Below, piece after piece: positions 48,365 to 60,347 of a stretch of 64,000 nucleotides of DNA. Below the pieces are notes generated by a model. The model saw only the letters and a program-made list of their open reading frames with translations, did not search any database and was not told the DNA's origin. Each line of letters starts with the position of its first letter. The first letter of the stretch is position 1. Source of the stretch: Antedon bifida (lineage: Eukaryota > Echinodermata > Crinoidea > Comatulida > Antedonidae); contig OY727102.1 in NCBI GenBank assembly GCA_963402885.1, forward strand, positions 1,860,001 through 1,924,000, written 5' to 3'. The position numbers and the translations under genes were made by a program.

Positions 48365-51300
48365 ATGGCGAAGGCAGGTACTTCCGGAAAATTATATTTT
48401 ATAATTCTGTTACATATATTTCTATTACACATATCGTTACCAATTTGTGATTGTAACAGTAAGTTTTTAATTATTTGTACTGTTTTACCACTGTTATAGG
48501 CAAATGTATTGTGATTGTAGGATTGTTACGGTGTTTCATTATGGTGACTGTACTCTTCTGAAGGTCAAAGTGACAGTGTTTCTTAGTTATCTTGGGAGAT
48601 CCAATGTTGGTTTTCATTTTTCGTAATATTTAAATTTCATAAAGTTCCCTCGGTTGAGATAAACTCATAAAATCTTTATATTTAATAGTAATTTTATTCC
48701 TAATAGTATAAATTTTAATCATAATAGTATAGGCCTACATTATTTTATTCTGAAGTATAAATTTATTATCATTATTGTATACCATTATGTATTCTAAGAG
48801 TCTGATTTATTCTTATTTTTTTCAATATAGCTTGTGTATATCCTGGCGTACAATCAAATGGTAACACTCTACCATTCCAAGCGTCGTTCCAAATCGGAGA
48901 AATAATTACATATATATGTTATGCAAATTACGAACTTGTAGGTCAAGTAAATTTAACATGTCTGGGTTCAGACACCTGGGATGCAGGCTTCCCGACATGT
49001 GTCAAGATATGTCCAGAAATTACATTTCCAAACACGCAGATTATAGACAGTAACGTTACGTTAGATTACGCCAATGTTATCGGAGATGTCCTTGTGTGGG
49101 GATGTGAAGACGGTTACTTGTTAGATCCAGGGCAAGAGGACACACAGACGGTTACCAGATGCAAATTATTAGGATGGGTTACAGAGACTGACGTCATCAC
49201 GTGTTCTAGTAAGTAGGCCTACTGTATTCCCACACTTAAACTATGATGAATGTATATTTTCCGAACCATTAATAATTAGGCCTACTCTTCCGTGGTTCAA
49301 CTCTAAAACAACTAGGCCTGCAGTCTTTAAATCGTAAAATATACATATAGAAGGACATTCAGTAGGTTTTGATACTGGTATGTATCATTATTATGATATA
49401 ACCTACCTACGTGTATTACTAATATTACTCTTACACTCAGCTGGTTTGTATTATAATAAATGGTAATTGCAGCCCATTATGCTGCTGTACTCAATATTAT
49501 TACATTGTATAGTAGTGTACTATTTGTTAGACAAATTCGGAGAAATGTAGTGTACGTTGTACAAAAGATTAAACAATGTATTATGCATGATGATCGATAA
49601 AACATCTGAAAGTAGAATGAACTTTTCATTTTAGTCTTTTCTACGTTTACGGATCTCTTGTTTTTTTTTGCGGGTAGTCTTTTTATTTTATTCTTAAGCC
49701 TTAAGTAGACATATTATTAACTCAAATTCTGATAGGCTTATTGTTTATTCGAAATAATATTTGTCCAAGATCTTCAGAGAATTTGAAATGTGTACTATAC
49801 TGTAGAATTGCTATTGGCTACGAGTTCTGTAGCAGAAAGTATTCAAATGGGTTATTATACAAATAAGAATTTCAAGGTTTTGACTGTTGTTCAAGATAAT
49901 CCCCCTTCCATTTCTATCAATATGTATGAATTACACCAATGTATGTTGAGTAAGAGTCTACTTAGGGGCCTACAATAACTTATCATAAATATTACTGCTG
50001 CAACACACTAATATTTTAGAAAATGAGGGGAATTAGGAGTGTCGGACTATGGAGAAGGTGTGTGGTGTTAGTTAAAGATAATGCTACTTGCATGTCGACT
50101 CGAGAGTGCCATACGTTTGAGACAATATTATTGCATGTCGAGTAGGCCACAAACTACTGACATGATATGTTGAGTGTAGATGGAGTGTAAGTGTCCTATT
50201 TTAAACTCTTAATAGTGAGTGTATAGAGCCAGGTATTCAATACAAGTACACCAAGACCTGTTAACTGAGATTGAGGCATGAAATCCACAAAAATATTTGT
50301 TGTTGGCAAAAGGCAAAAACAGTCCTTTGTGTTAAAACTAAGGCTTTTGGTTTGTGTAGAATTCTGTTGTTATGCTTCAATGACCCATGCCTTTCTTACA
50401 AAATAAGGTTCATAAAATCAAAGGGTATTTTTTAATACCACCCATTACACCTTCCTTTTATAACAGTGGTTCAGTGAATTGATAAATACAATACAACTAT
50501 GTATTCTAAAATTAATACAATACCATTATAGTTAAATTTTAGCTTTATTCGAATTATTTGCATGGTTCATAATAAAAAAATTAAATTAAACTGGTTTAAA
50601 TTGATGATAGTAAAGATGCGCTAAGTCTTGGCTTACGATGCTACTTTAAAGTCAAGATCCATACATTAGTATAATTTATACATAAAACTTTATTAATTTG
50701 TAAATATTTCTAGAATCTATAACAAGTAACGTTTCCTTACAGAAATATCTTGTCCTGATCCAGGAATTCCTATTGGGTTAGAGAGAGAGGGCAACTCGTT
50801 CTTATTTGAGGATGTTGTTACCTTCTCTTGCTCCAATGCAGATGATGTCATCAGCAGTGGGTCAACATCAAGAGTATGTCAATCGAATGGCACATGGTCC
50901 GGGTCAAACCCAACTTGTACAGGTAAGTGTATATATGTTATTATTATTTAGATAAAGCGTAACACAACTATTATAAATGTCATAAAAATAAACCATAATA
51001 ATGTGTAGCCACGTAATACTGTATGAGTCTTTTGTCTGGGAGTGCAAAGATAATAATTTTCCCGTTTACTAATCTATGACACACCCAAATGCTTGCCATA
51101 AGTGATTTGGTAAAAGTCTTTTCTGATCTTAATAGAATGTAGACATTATAGACTGTCATCCAGTAAATGGACGTTACCTTTTGCCTAGGCTTCATACTAA
51201 ACATATTTGTTTCATTATATGATAGATGTCAGTTGTATGGATCCTGGTAATAATAATCTTACCACAAGAACTGGTGATGATACATTTAAATATGAAGCCG

Positions 51301-53668
51301 TTGTGACGTATGAATGTGTGGAAGGTGCTATAAAGGTGTCTGGATCAGAGTCTATCAACTGCCAATTGGACAGTACATGGTCTGGAGAACCTCTTGTATG
51401 TAAATGTAAGTGATATTAAAAATGCCTCTCAGTAGCTTCATAACACTTTGACTTTTATCCTCAATTTTATCGAATAAGGTATACATACATAGTAGATTTA
51501 AATTCTATTTCTGTTCATGTTCTAGGCCTGTAGCACGCCTTTAGTCATAAAATATTGTTAATGAAGTTCTCTTAATTGCCTTTAGATCCAGCAACTACTC
51601 AACTACCTACAGACCTCGTGCCAACAACAAGTAAGTTTAGCCTAAAGATCCTTTCTCCTTCAATCTTATATCACCAAACTTGTTCCTCGATATGTTCCAT
51701 TTCGTTGCCTTCACTCCTCTGACAAATCATTGCTATCTGCTCGGTACTCAGATTTACAGAGGACAATTTCCATTTGTTGAATTCTCTCTTTGTAACGAAC
51801 TCACAACTTTTGTCAAATTCACAAACTTTTAATTCTTTTATAACTAATTTAAGTAGTAGACTTCATTATGGCATGTTGTACATCTTGTTAATTAATCACA
51901 TCAGTACCTTTTAGAATTACAATCTTGTATTTTATTTTTTTTTATTTTACTGTAATACCACCAACTGCTTATCTTTATTATCTGGACTATTTTTGCTAAA
52001 TTGATATTAAATATTATTTAATACGAATCCTATATTCAATCTGTGGATGATTATGTTTGAAAATACATTGTATACATAATTATATATGAATTTACTTAGG
52101 TTACATCGATGACATTTCTACTACAGCTTTATTTTCAAATACTACTATTATGATGCCAACAACAGACAAAGAGTCCGAAGTCTCTGCACTACCAAGTAAG
52201 TTCATATATTTTTAGATTTCTATATTTACATTATTTTGAGCGGTGGTAAGCTCCCTCTCCTATATCCAACTAACTTTACTTTCCAGTTTTGGAATATTTA
52301 AAAAAAAATGATGATTATAATTATTATAATTGTTTATTAAACGAATTCGTTTGACCATTTTAAATTGCATTTCCTTAACATTTGCATAGATTAACTCATC
52401 GGTCTGCTACAAAAACCCGTCCGCATACAGTTTTCCCAAATGATTTTCTCTCATGATTTTCTCTCAAAATTCGATAGATAGGCTATTGCTATAAAGCTAA
52501 TGTTTCCTAAAAAATAGAATCTAAATATAAATGAAACTATACGTATTCCCTAAATATAACTCTCAACTTAAAAAAACAAACACACAACTTATAGTCGATG
52601 GTTTATAATAAGGTAATAAAACAGCAAAAAAATCACTCATTGTTTCTTTTGAAAGACATTTTTAAAATTTTATTTTACAGAAAGTATACTCTATGCGGCC
52701 GCACTCGGTGGTTCTTTAGTGTTCGTGATTTTGATTGGCTCAGCAATTTGCATATTTACAAGGTGAAGTATATCCTACTCGAATGTTATAATACATTACA
52801 ATACGGAACTATGACACTTTCAACTTTTAACAATTCAATCCAAAATGTTAATGATTAAGTATATTTTACCTTGAATTCCTTTCATTTTTTATACTGTATA
52901 TGACATATGCTGTATGTTTTGTAGGTAGTTACCTTTTTGTAAATGTGTGTGTACTAATGTAAATTACTTTGTTAGTTTTGGATTTTATTTGGATTATTTT
53001 TATTATATTGTTAATGTTTCTCTACTGAACCACTTAGGAAATCAATGCTTTAGCACTGAAAGCGTCATTCAGTATAAAGACAGAATAAATAAATTATACG
53101 TACGATATAGTTTAACTTAAACTAGACACTTACCGTCATAAAACTAATCAATTTAAAAACAATATTAAAATGGGGTCTAAAATGTTGCGTCTTGGTCTTT
53201 ACCAAGACCAAAGGGTAATACGACCGACCGAAGTACTTCACACACAAAAACAATAACAATAACTTTAAAATGATAGGTATAAATGTATTTTAAAATTTGG
53301 CTATGTTTTGAAAAGTAAAATATTAATATTAATAAAACTATTATCAATATTATATTTTTAGTAAACCGAAAAGGTCCAAGCCAAACACACATCAAAAAAC
53401 TGATTGGGTACTTACGGCTAGCGTAGACGAAGAGGAAACCGAGGCTATCTATGACCTACCTGATCAGAAACCTCCGTATATCGAACCTCTCAAACCCGGT
53501 CAGAGACCGGGCCAGAAACCACCATACATCGAGCCTCTCAAACCAGGACCTGAAGGCCAAGTTCTAACTAAAAACGACAGTGTGCGAAGTGAAGGGTCGT
53601 ATATAACCCCAGAGGAGTTTGTTTCAATCGAGTATCAAAACGTGCCAGAGGTTTTGACGAGACTCTGA
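48365..53668 (+). CDS. Gene D: four-sushi receptor with stalk, TM and proline/tyrosine tail
   Basis: Exons: 48365-48458, 48831-49208, 50743-50922, 51226-51405, 51586-51630, 52100-52195, 52681-52762, 53362-53668. The sum is 1362 nt, 453 residues. Signal peptide: LYFIILLHIFLLHISLPIC. Exon 48831 carries two sushi domains and the next two exons one each, with the C...C...C..C pattern and W before the last Cys. Two tiny exons give a Thr-rich stalk (PATTQLPTDLVPTT). TM: YAAALGGSLVFVILIGSAIC. The ~100-residue tail has AIYDLPDQ, an internal duplication of QKPPYIEPLKPG, IEYQNV (ITIM-like and Grb2-type YxN) and a C-terminal LTRL. It resembles gene C without WSC. A candidate polyadenylation signal is at 54349. 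Confidence 0.85.
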
Positions 53669-53694
53669 AAAAGGCCTTACGTTGGGTTCCCGTT

Positions 53695-53810
53695 AGTACG
53701 CAACACAAGACGTACGCACAACGCAAGTCATTTTACCAATCGTAAACAAAAGTTCGGATGATCCGTCGATGTGATTGGTCAAATTACTTGCTGTTGGTTT
53801 GCATTACGTA
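53695..53810 (-). repeat. Dispersed repeat, inverted relative of 47060-47165
   Basis: The reverse complement contains GGATCATCCGAACTT and GCGTACGTCTTGTGTTGCG in the same order as 47060-47165. It starts within about 30 bp of the gene D stop codon and so probably forms part of its 3' UTR. Confidence 0.5.
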
Positions 53811-55754
53811 AGGTTAACCTTACTGTGAGCACTGATGCTTGAATATGCCTATATCTTGAAATGTTTGGAATACGAAGCTTTCAACTCGACGACCGACGAT
53901 CGTCAAAGTTAGGTCAAGTCAGTCGGCGTGTCTGGATCTAGAAAACCATCAAACGGTGTCGAGTTGGGGAGCGAGGAAGCACGACCCAACTTTTACGCAT
54001 GCGCATAATAAATTGAATCGAAAGCTCCGATTATTATCGACGACATGATATAGGTATAATACTAATCGCTGGAAGCAAGTATATCTTTAAATAGAAAGTT
54101 TAATTAATAATTTCTAAAAACTTTCAACCAGTAACCTCTTATTATAGTACCTACTTGTTCCTAGTCGTTGTTTTTTTTTTTTTTGTCGAGATCTTGAATA
54201 GGTCTATTTGCCAAATTGTTGCATTATTTTGTGGAGTGGGACCATTATATAACTACTGTACTGTAGAGAGCTGTGGGCAAGCTTGTGATATTAACGTTAC
54301 GTTATGTGTTCTTATTGTTATATATACACTGTGCTTAGTTTGAAACGTAATAAAAACGTTTGTTTTAGCATTTGACAACAAAAATCAGAAATTATATAAT
54401 GGTAGATATGATTGACATACCACCAGAATTAGAAGATAGATTTTATAATTTGTATAAATATTTCATTTTAAATATTATATTAAATATGTATAACCTACTA
54501 AATGCAATTAGGCATATCTATAGACAGATGTTTATTCATAATGATAATATGTATTAATTATAATATGCAAATTTCACAAATGGTGCTGTGCGCTAAGCAT
54601 TTACCTAGCGCCCTCTGTATGTTGAAATGCTAAGTACTGTACTTCAAATATAGATGTATAGTTAGGCTACATTTCAATGTAAATGATTTTAAATGAAAAC
54701 CGTTAATGCATTATATTGTTTATCTGTTTTATTATTTTTTGTTTATAGAGGGGTTTATCTGAATCTACAGACTAGCTGGTACCCAGGGAATCTCTTGAAA
54801 ATGACAAATATATAAATGAATTTATAAAACTATAAAATTCATGTTTTTTAAAGGTTTAACAAATTAATATTGATACATTCTTGAATGGTTTGAATCAGGG
54901 AGGGGTAAAATGAATCATTTTATTTTTCACCGTTATAATGTTATTAAAAATGTGTATATTTAGACTTTTAGTACAATACCATACTGTATACGTGTTTGTA
55001 GCCCTACTGTTAATATAGCGATAACAGTAATTTATGTTATTTATATGTTTATATTTTTGCATTATATTAATAAACAAAACGGATGATAACGAACGATAAC
55101 GGAATGATAACGAACTTGATATTTGAAATTATCTTCTTTGTCAATATTGCACAAAATACAAAGGAAGCCAAAAACTATTTGACGACAAAATGCGTTTATG
55201 ATACTTTTGCAACGGTTTTAATGTGATTTGGATTGCACGGGAGGAGCCTACACACTGAGACGGATGGGGAAGGGCATAGTTTAGATAATGTTAAGAAAAA
55301 TCCCACGTCTGCTTTTGCAAAATGTTCAACATTTAATGATTTAAACTATTTAATTTCATTTAATAAGATAAGTTAAATAATTCTTTTAGAACCCCCAGAA
55401 TGCACCAATTAATTGACGTCACTATTCTTTTCCAACCATCAACAAGAGCATAGGTCCACAAAGCACAGTAAGAGTGTGAGTGTATTAATTGTGTATGAAA
55501 ATAACATCTTACTCGCCATAAGTACACGAGGTAATGTTAGATAGCCATAAATTGTAATATAAATAACACATTAATGTATTTTTTTTGTTTTTATGTTGCT
55601 ATTTTTATAGGAGAAGAGGTGACTCGTTATATGGTAATTTCGTGGATTTGCATAGTAAAGCAAGTACAGTATAACAAAATTTAAATACTCGCGAACAGAA
55701 AACAATTTGTTGGAACAATCTACTGTATATTTCTCTATTTGTTTTAAGAAAAAT

Positions 55755-55830
55755 AGTCCTAGGTTTCAACATAGACCTATATATAGTCCTAGGTTTCAAT
55801 ATAGACCTATAAATAGGTCCATGGTTTCAA
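55755..55830 (+). repeat. Short tandem repeat, ~30-bp unit x2.5
   Basis: TAGTCCTAGGTTTCAACATA and TAGTCCTAGGTTTCAATATA, then a partial TAGGTCCATGGTTTCAAC, separated by GACCTATA. Confidence 0.75.
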
Positions 55831-55917
55831 CAAGATGGCACACAAACATGACGAGACGTGTTAATAAGAAAATAAATAATTACGTACAGATGAGAATTTT
55901 GTGAGAAAAAATATAAC

Positions 55918-55985
55918 GGATGGGAGTCGAACCCACCATTCCAGAGAACAATACAATATACGTTGTTCAAACTGGGTGAGCACGA
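55918..55985 (-). mobile_element. tRNA-like relic (SINE)
   Basis: On the minus strand a T-arm-like GGTGGGTTCGACTCCC sits at the 3' side, and the 5' side begins GTGCTCACCCAGTTTGAAC. There is no convincing cloverleaf, so a SINE relic is more likely than a functional tRNA. Confidence 0.35.
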
Positions 55986-56939
55986 TAAACAATAGCTGTT
56001 GTTGTATGAACACAATACAACGTGATAACGTATTGAACAAGCCTAATCAAAGCGTCAAATTGTTAACAACGGTTTAATTAATTTTGCCTCAATTTTAGTA
56101 ATTAACTGAGTACTCTGCTGCTGTAACAAGTGCGGTATGTAGTGTGAATCAACCATACTTCTGTAAAATGAAAATAAACCCTGCTGCTGCCACGCCTGAT
56201 GCGCATGCGTACGGCAAACGCGTCTGTGAATTTACTAAGCAGTACATGGACACAACAAAGAGCGTATCCATAATATTATAAGCTACTTATCTCAATAAAA
56301 GGATTATCTTTTTTAGAATACCAACAAGTAAGTACTATTTTTGTTAAATACGAAAATACCGACATTGTTAATGGATTTTGTAACCGAGGTTTAGTAATGT
56401 TTATGCCTTACAGGAGCAAGTATAGTATTAGCATATAGGGCCTACATTTGATACGGGTAGTTCATTAGGATATTTTGATATATCGGGGTACTGTAAAATA
56501 TAGGCCCAATGTAACTTATTAAACGTATGTATAGGCCTACTACCATCCAAAATAAAACAAAAGTTTGAAGATGAACAAAAGAATGTATTGCCTCAGTTTC
56601 AATGGAAATTGTTTATTGTCCACCTATTAGTGGAGTAAAACATTTGTAACTAAGTCAAAATTAGAATGTTACATGTTTTCTCGTTGCCATTATAAATAAA
56701 TATATATTAATAAAATGAATTAAATGAACGCTGAAAAGTACGCGTTGGCAAAATTAATTTTATTTTGTCTTTTTTATGTTACTACATTAGATATTAATTC
56801 GATTAAATCTGTCATGCGTCACTTGTAACTAAATTGTTTACTAAAGGCCCTTATTTGTTTTATTAGAACACTGAAGATGGAATAAAATCATTGAAGCTAG
56901 TTTGCTATCTCACATTTGTAGAAGAGAATACACAATGTC

Positions 56940-58844
56940 ATGTTGCTTATAGCAACAAGATGTTTGTTGTTCATGGATGTCTATCTATTATTCTTGAAAC
57001 ATGGTGAGTGGTTTATACATTTTTTCGTACTTTTCAAAATGCATTCACACATACATTAATTAATGTTCTATAATATCAATTAAAGATTTTCAATGATTAG
57101 CTAGGCAGGAACATGATGACTATTCACTATGACACTTGATGAAACTATTAAAGTTATACACGTTTATACACATGCAACCAAGAATCATTCAAACAAAATA
57201 TATAAATCTAAAAATGCGATGATATTTTAAGAGTGAATATTTTTTTTACAGTGACGCCGGAGATGACAGATGTGTTGAATTTAAATGTAACGTCAATTTC
57301 ACATACAACACCGACATCAACTAACTTTACCACTCACAACATGAGGGCTATGGCGTCATCATTGATACTGGAAGAGCAAAACATTACAGACAACACGAGC
57401 GTAGTTTTAGATGTTAATATTACAAGGTCGACTTTACCATCAGAGGTATCTTCAGTTCAACCAACTTTATCAAATATTGAGAACATCAGGCCTCCTACCG
57501 GTAGGCCTACTTCTGTGGTAGCAATGACTACGTTCAGTCGAAATACTTTAGAAAACCACACTGACTATGCGTCAAACGATACAAGTGAAAACTCTTCAGA
57601 TAGCACGATGACGTCATCATCAAGTAAAAACGGCAGCAAACTTATACTTACAGAACTATACTATAACCTGACACACGGTGAGACAATCACTTATTCTGAC
57701 ACTCCTGTTAGTAGGCCTAGCACTAGGCCTAGCATCACGTCTTCTTCACCATATCCGTCAGAATCAGACAAAACAACTACTGACTTCATTTCCACTATTA
57801 AATTAACAGAAGAAGAAGCAGGCTCTACCATCACTGGTCAGAATAAAAACAATTCTTACGATGAGAGAAAAACTCTACAGTTTGAAGAAATAAAAACGAC
57901 TTTGATTGATGCCACCGTGACGAAGACGACTAACAGCTTAAACATTATTTCAACAACAGGTAACGGAATTTCAGCAAGAATAATCAATGTTATTTAGAGT
58001 CACTTTTAAATAATTATAATAATAATAATATAAATAGAAAGGTTGTTGTTTTGACATGAAGTCGCAAATATTAGAACCTCGACAACGAAAGCAATCTATA
58101 TTTTCATTTCATTCTTCATTTCAAGAATATTTTATTAAATTTTAATAATTGCAAATAAAAAGACTATTATTGGGTATCTATACTAGAAGAAACACTTCTA
58201 TATTTAAAGTAAAACAAATATTTTCTTGCATTTTCAGAACAGAAAGTGGAATCTGAAGATGGCTACCACATTAGTAATTATAAATTTATATATTATATTG
58301 ATTTACTTTAATTCAAAATGTAGATTACATAAAACAGGTTTTGTTTATGCTATGGAACATACTGCGGCCAACTCTACCACAACTCGAGCGAAAGCTTTGC
58401 ACTGCACAAAAATGACGGTGTAGTATAGGCAAACTACGGATATAAATTAGTTTATAAAAATATAGTTTATTTATCATATTGCTTTTATTATTACTTTGTA
58501 ACAGATGATGTTTATGTTCTGTTGGCTATATCACTGGTTATCATAACAATCTGGTTATTGTTGGCCTTCTTTCTGTACATTATTGTATGCAAGTAAGTAA
58601 TAACACAAATTGCACAATTATATTTAAATAATGGTACGATTATATCAATATTAGGACACCGTTCACTAAACGTAATCATGTTACATTTATTTCTGTTTTT
58701 AGTCGAGTTTCATCAGGCTGTTCAACTCATAGTAGTAAATCAAGAGGTGTATACTCAAATACAGCACATGTTTCTGTAGTGGTTGCCACAGAAGAAGGCA
58801 TTTTTGATGATGACGGAATTGAGATTCTTCGCACGGCTTTGTAA
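56940..58844 (+). CDS. Gene E: mucin-like stalk, TM and short tail
   Basis: Exons: 56940-57003, 57252-57959, 58505-58592, 58703-58844. The sum is 1002 nt, 333 residues. The start ATG was chosen because it opens a signal-peptide-like MLLIATRCLLFMDVYLLFL in the frame that splices correctly; exon 1 is the weakest part of the model. Exon 2 is a 236-residue Ser/Thr/Asn-rich stalk with many NxS/T sequons and no cysteine-rich domain. TM: VYVLLAISLVIITIWLLLAF. The ~50-residue tail has VYSNTAHV and a C-terminal RTAL, a class I PDZ-type end like genes C and D. It lacks all ectodomain modules. A possible extra exon starts at 58238 (after TTTTCAG) but its donor is weak. A candidate polyadenylation signal is at 59046. 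Confidence 0.7.
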
Positions 58845-60347
58845 ACTGTTTCAAGCTCGGCACGCATCCGGGCATGCCTTCTTTTTGGGCGTAAATACAT
58901 TTTGTACACGTTTTTTTTAAAGCCTAAATGAACCGGTTGTTGCGGTTCAACATTTTTCTTAATAACATGCGATGGAGAAAGAAAAAAAAATGGAATGAAA
59001 AAAAAACAAATTGTGAAGACCTGCGTACATTTTTGTTTAAATCTAAATAAACAGTTTGTTGTGACTCTGCCTTCTCTTTAACATCTAACGGGAGAAAGAA
59101 AGAAATTAAGAGAAGAAATAATGAGAAAAGACACAAACACATAATTTAAAAAAGACATTTATTTTAAAATTGAAAATTCAATTAAAACGTATTAATTTTA
59201 TTTTACAGTACAATGATACAAAAATATGTTTTTCTCATAAACTACATAGCAAATTAATGTATTCTGTTTTATGTAGTATTTATATAATAATTTATTTTAC
59301 AGAATCTGTATATTCAAGGCTAAATGTTCGTGTTCCTTTATTTATAAATACAACACTTTGCATAAGTTGCTACTAATATCAACAAGAAATCATTTTTATA
59401 TTGTTAATATTTAAAAATACTAACATTATTCAGAACCAATCTACATGCCAATCAATTAGTTGATCACCATTGATTGACCAGTGATTGGTACAGTTGTATA
59501 AGTGCTAAAGCCAATTGTATTTTGTGTTATAACTTACAAAAATGATTGTTTAAAATGAATATACAAACATAAAAAATAGTGCCTCCCTATGATGTCGAGT
59601 CCTATTATTAACACCTATCAAAAGCATTGCAATGTTAAACTACTGTAAAATAAGCTAACTTTAGTTCTATTCTTTTCAAAACTATACGAACGAACACATT
59701 AAGTTATTTTAAATAATTCAATAACATTTAAACATTTATTATCTTTATATATTACATAGCCTATGTAAATATGCAGTCAATATCTGTATAATATCCTAAT
59801 AAGGCACTCACATACCAACGAGATTATATTGATACCATTAATGCTTCGAGACGGCATAATCAAGCAGTGTGTTACAATATCAATACTTTTAAGTTTATGG
59901 CATTTATAAGATTTGATAGTTCAAAAATAAGCACTGGCGGGAAAAATCATCAGTGATACGCTAACAAAATATAAGCGCGCGCGGGCGTATCCTGCGTTAC
60001 TATACTACGCGCATACATTTATGAGATCTAGAAAATGTTTTTAAAAAATGTATACCTAAAGATATTCAGTAATTGATATTATCGGAATGTAGCAATCAAA
60101 CAAGCCGCAAATAAAAGAAAAACATTTTTAAAAAACTGCAACTTATTTGGTTTCGGTGGATATAACCAATCAATGGAAGAACCACAATATTGATATATTT
60201 ACAAGGTGTACTTTCAAATCATCTACAACGTAGAACAAGATATTTTAACGAGAATAAATAAATTATTCTTCATCGTAAATGATTTATAGTTTGTAATTGG
60301 TCTTAAATTAAATATATAGGCCTATTATAATATAATATAGCGTTAGA
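58845..60347. other. Convergent 3' region between genes E and F
   Basis: The 3' UTRs of gene E (plus) and gene F (minus) meet here. AT-rich, with a small GC patch near 59975-60015 (GCGCGCGCGGGCG). No coding exon was seen. TTTATT at 59735, on the minus strand, is a possible polyadenylation signal for gene F. Confidence 0.5.

Larger units (their letters stand above)
53669..56939. other. D-E intergenic region
   Basis: Contains an inverted relative of the 47060 repeat (53695-53810), a candidate polyadenylation signal at 54349, a 30-bp tandem repeat at about 55755-55830 and a tRNA-like relic at 55918-55985. No sushi or other ectodomain exon was found, so gene E does not appear to start further upstream. 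Confidence 0.5.
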
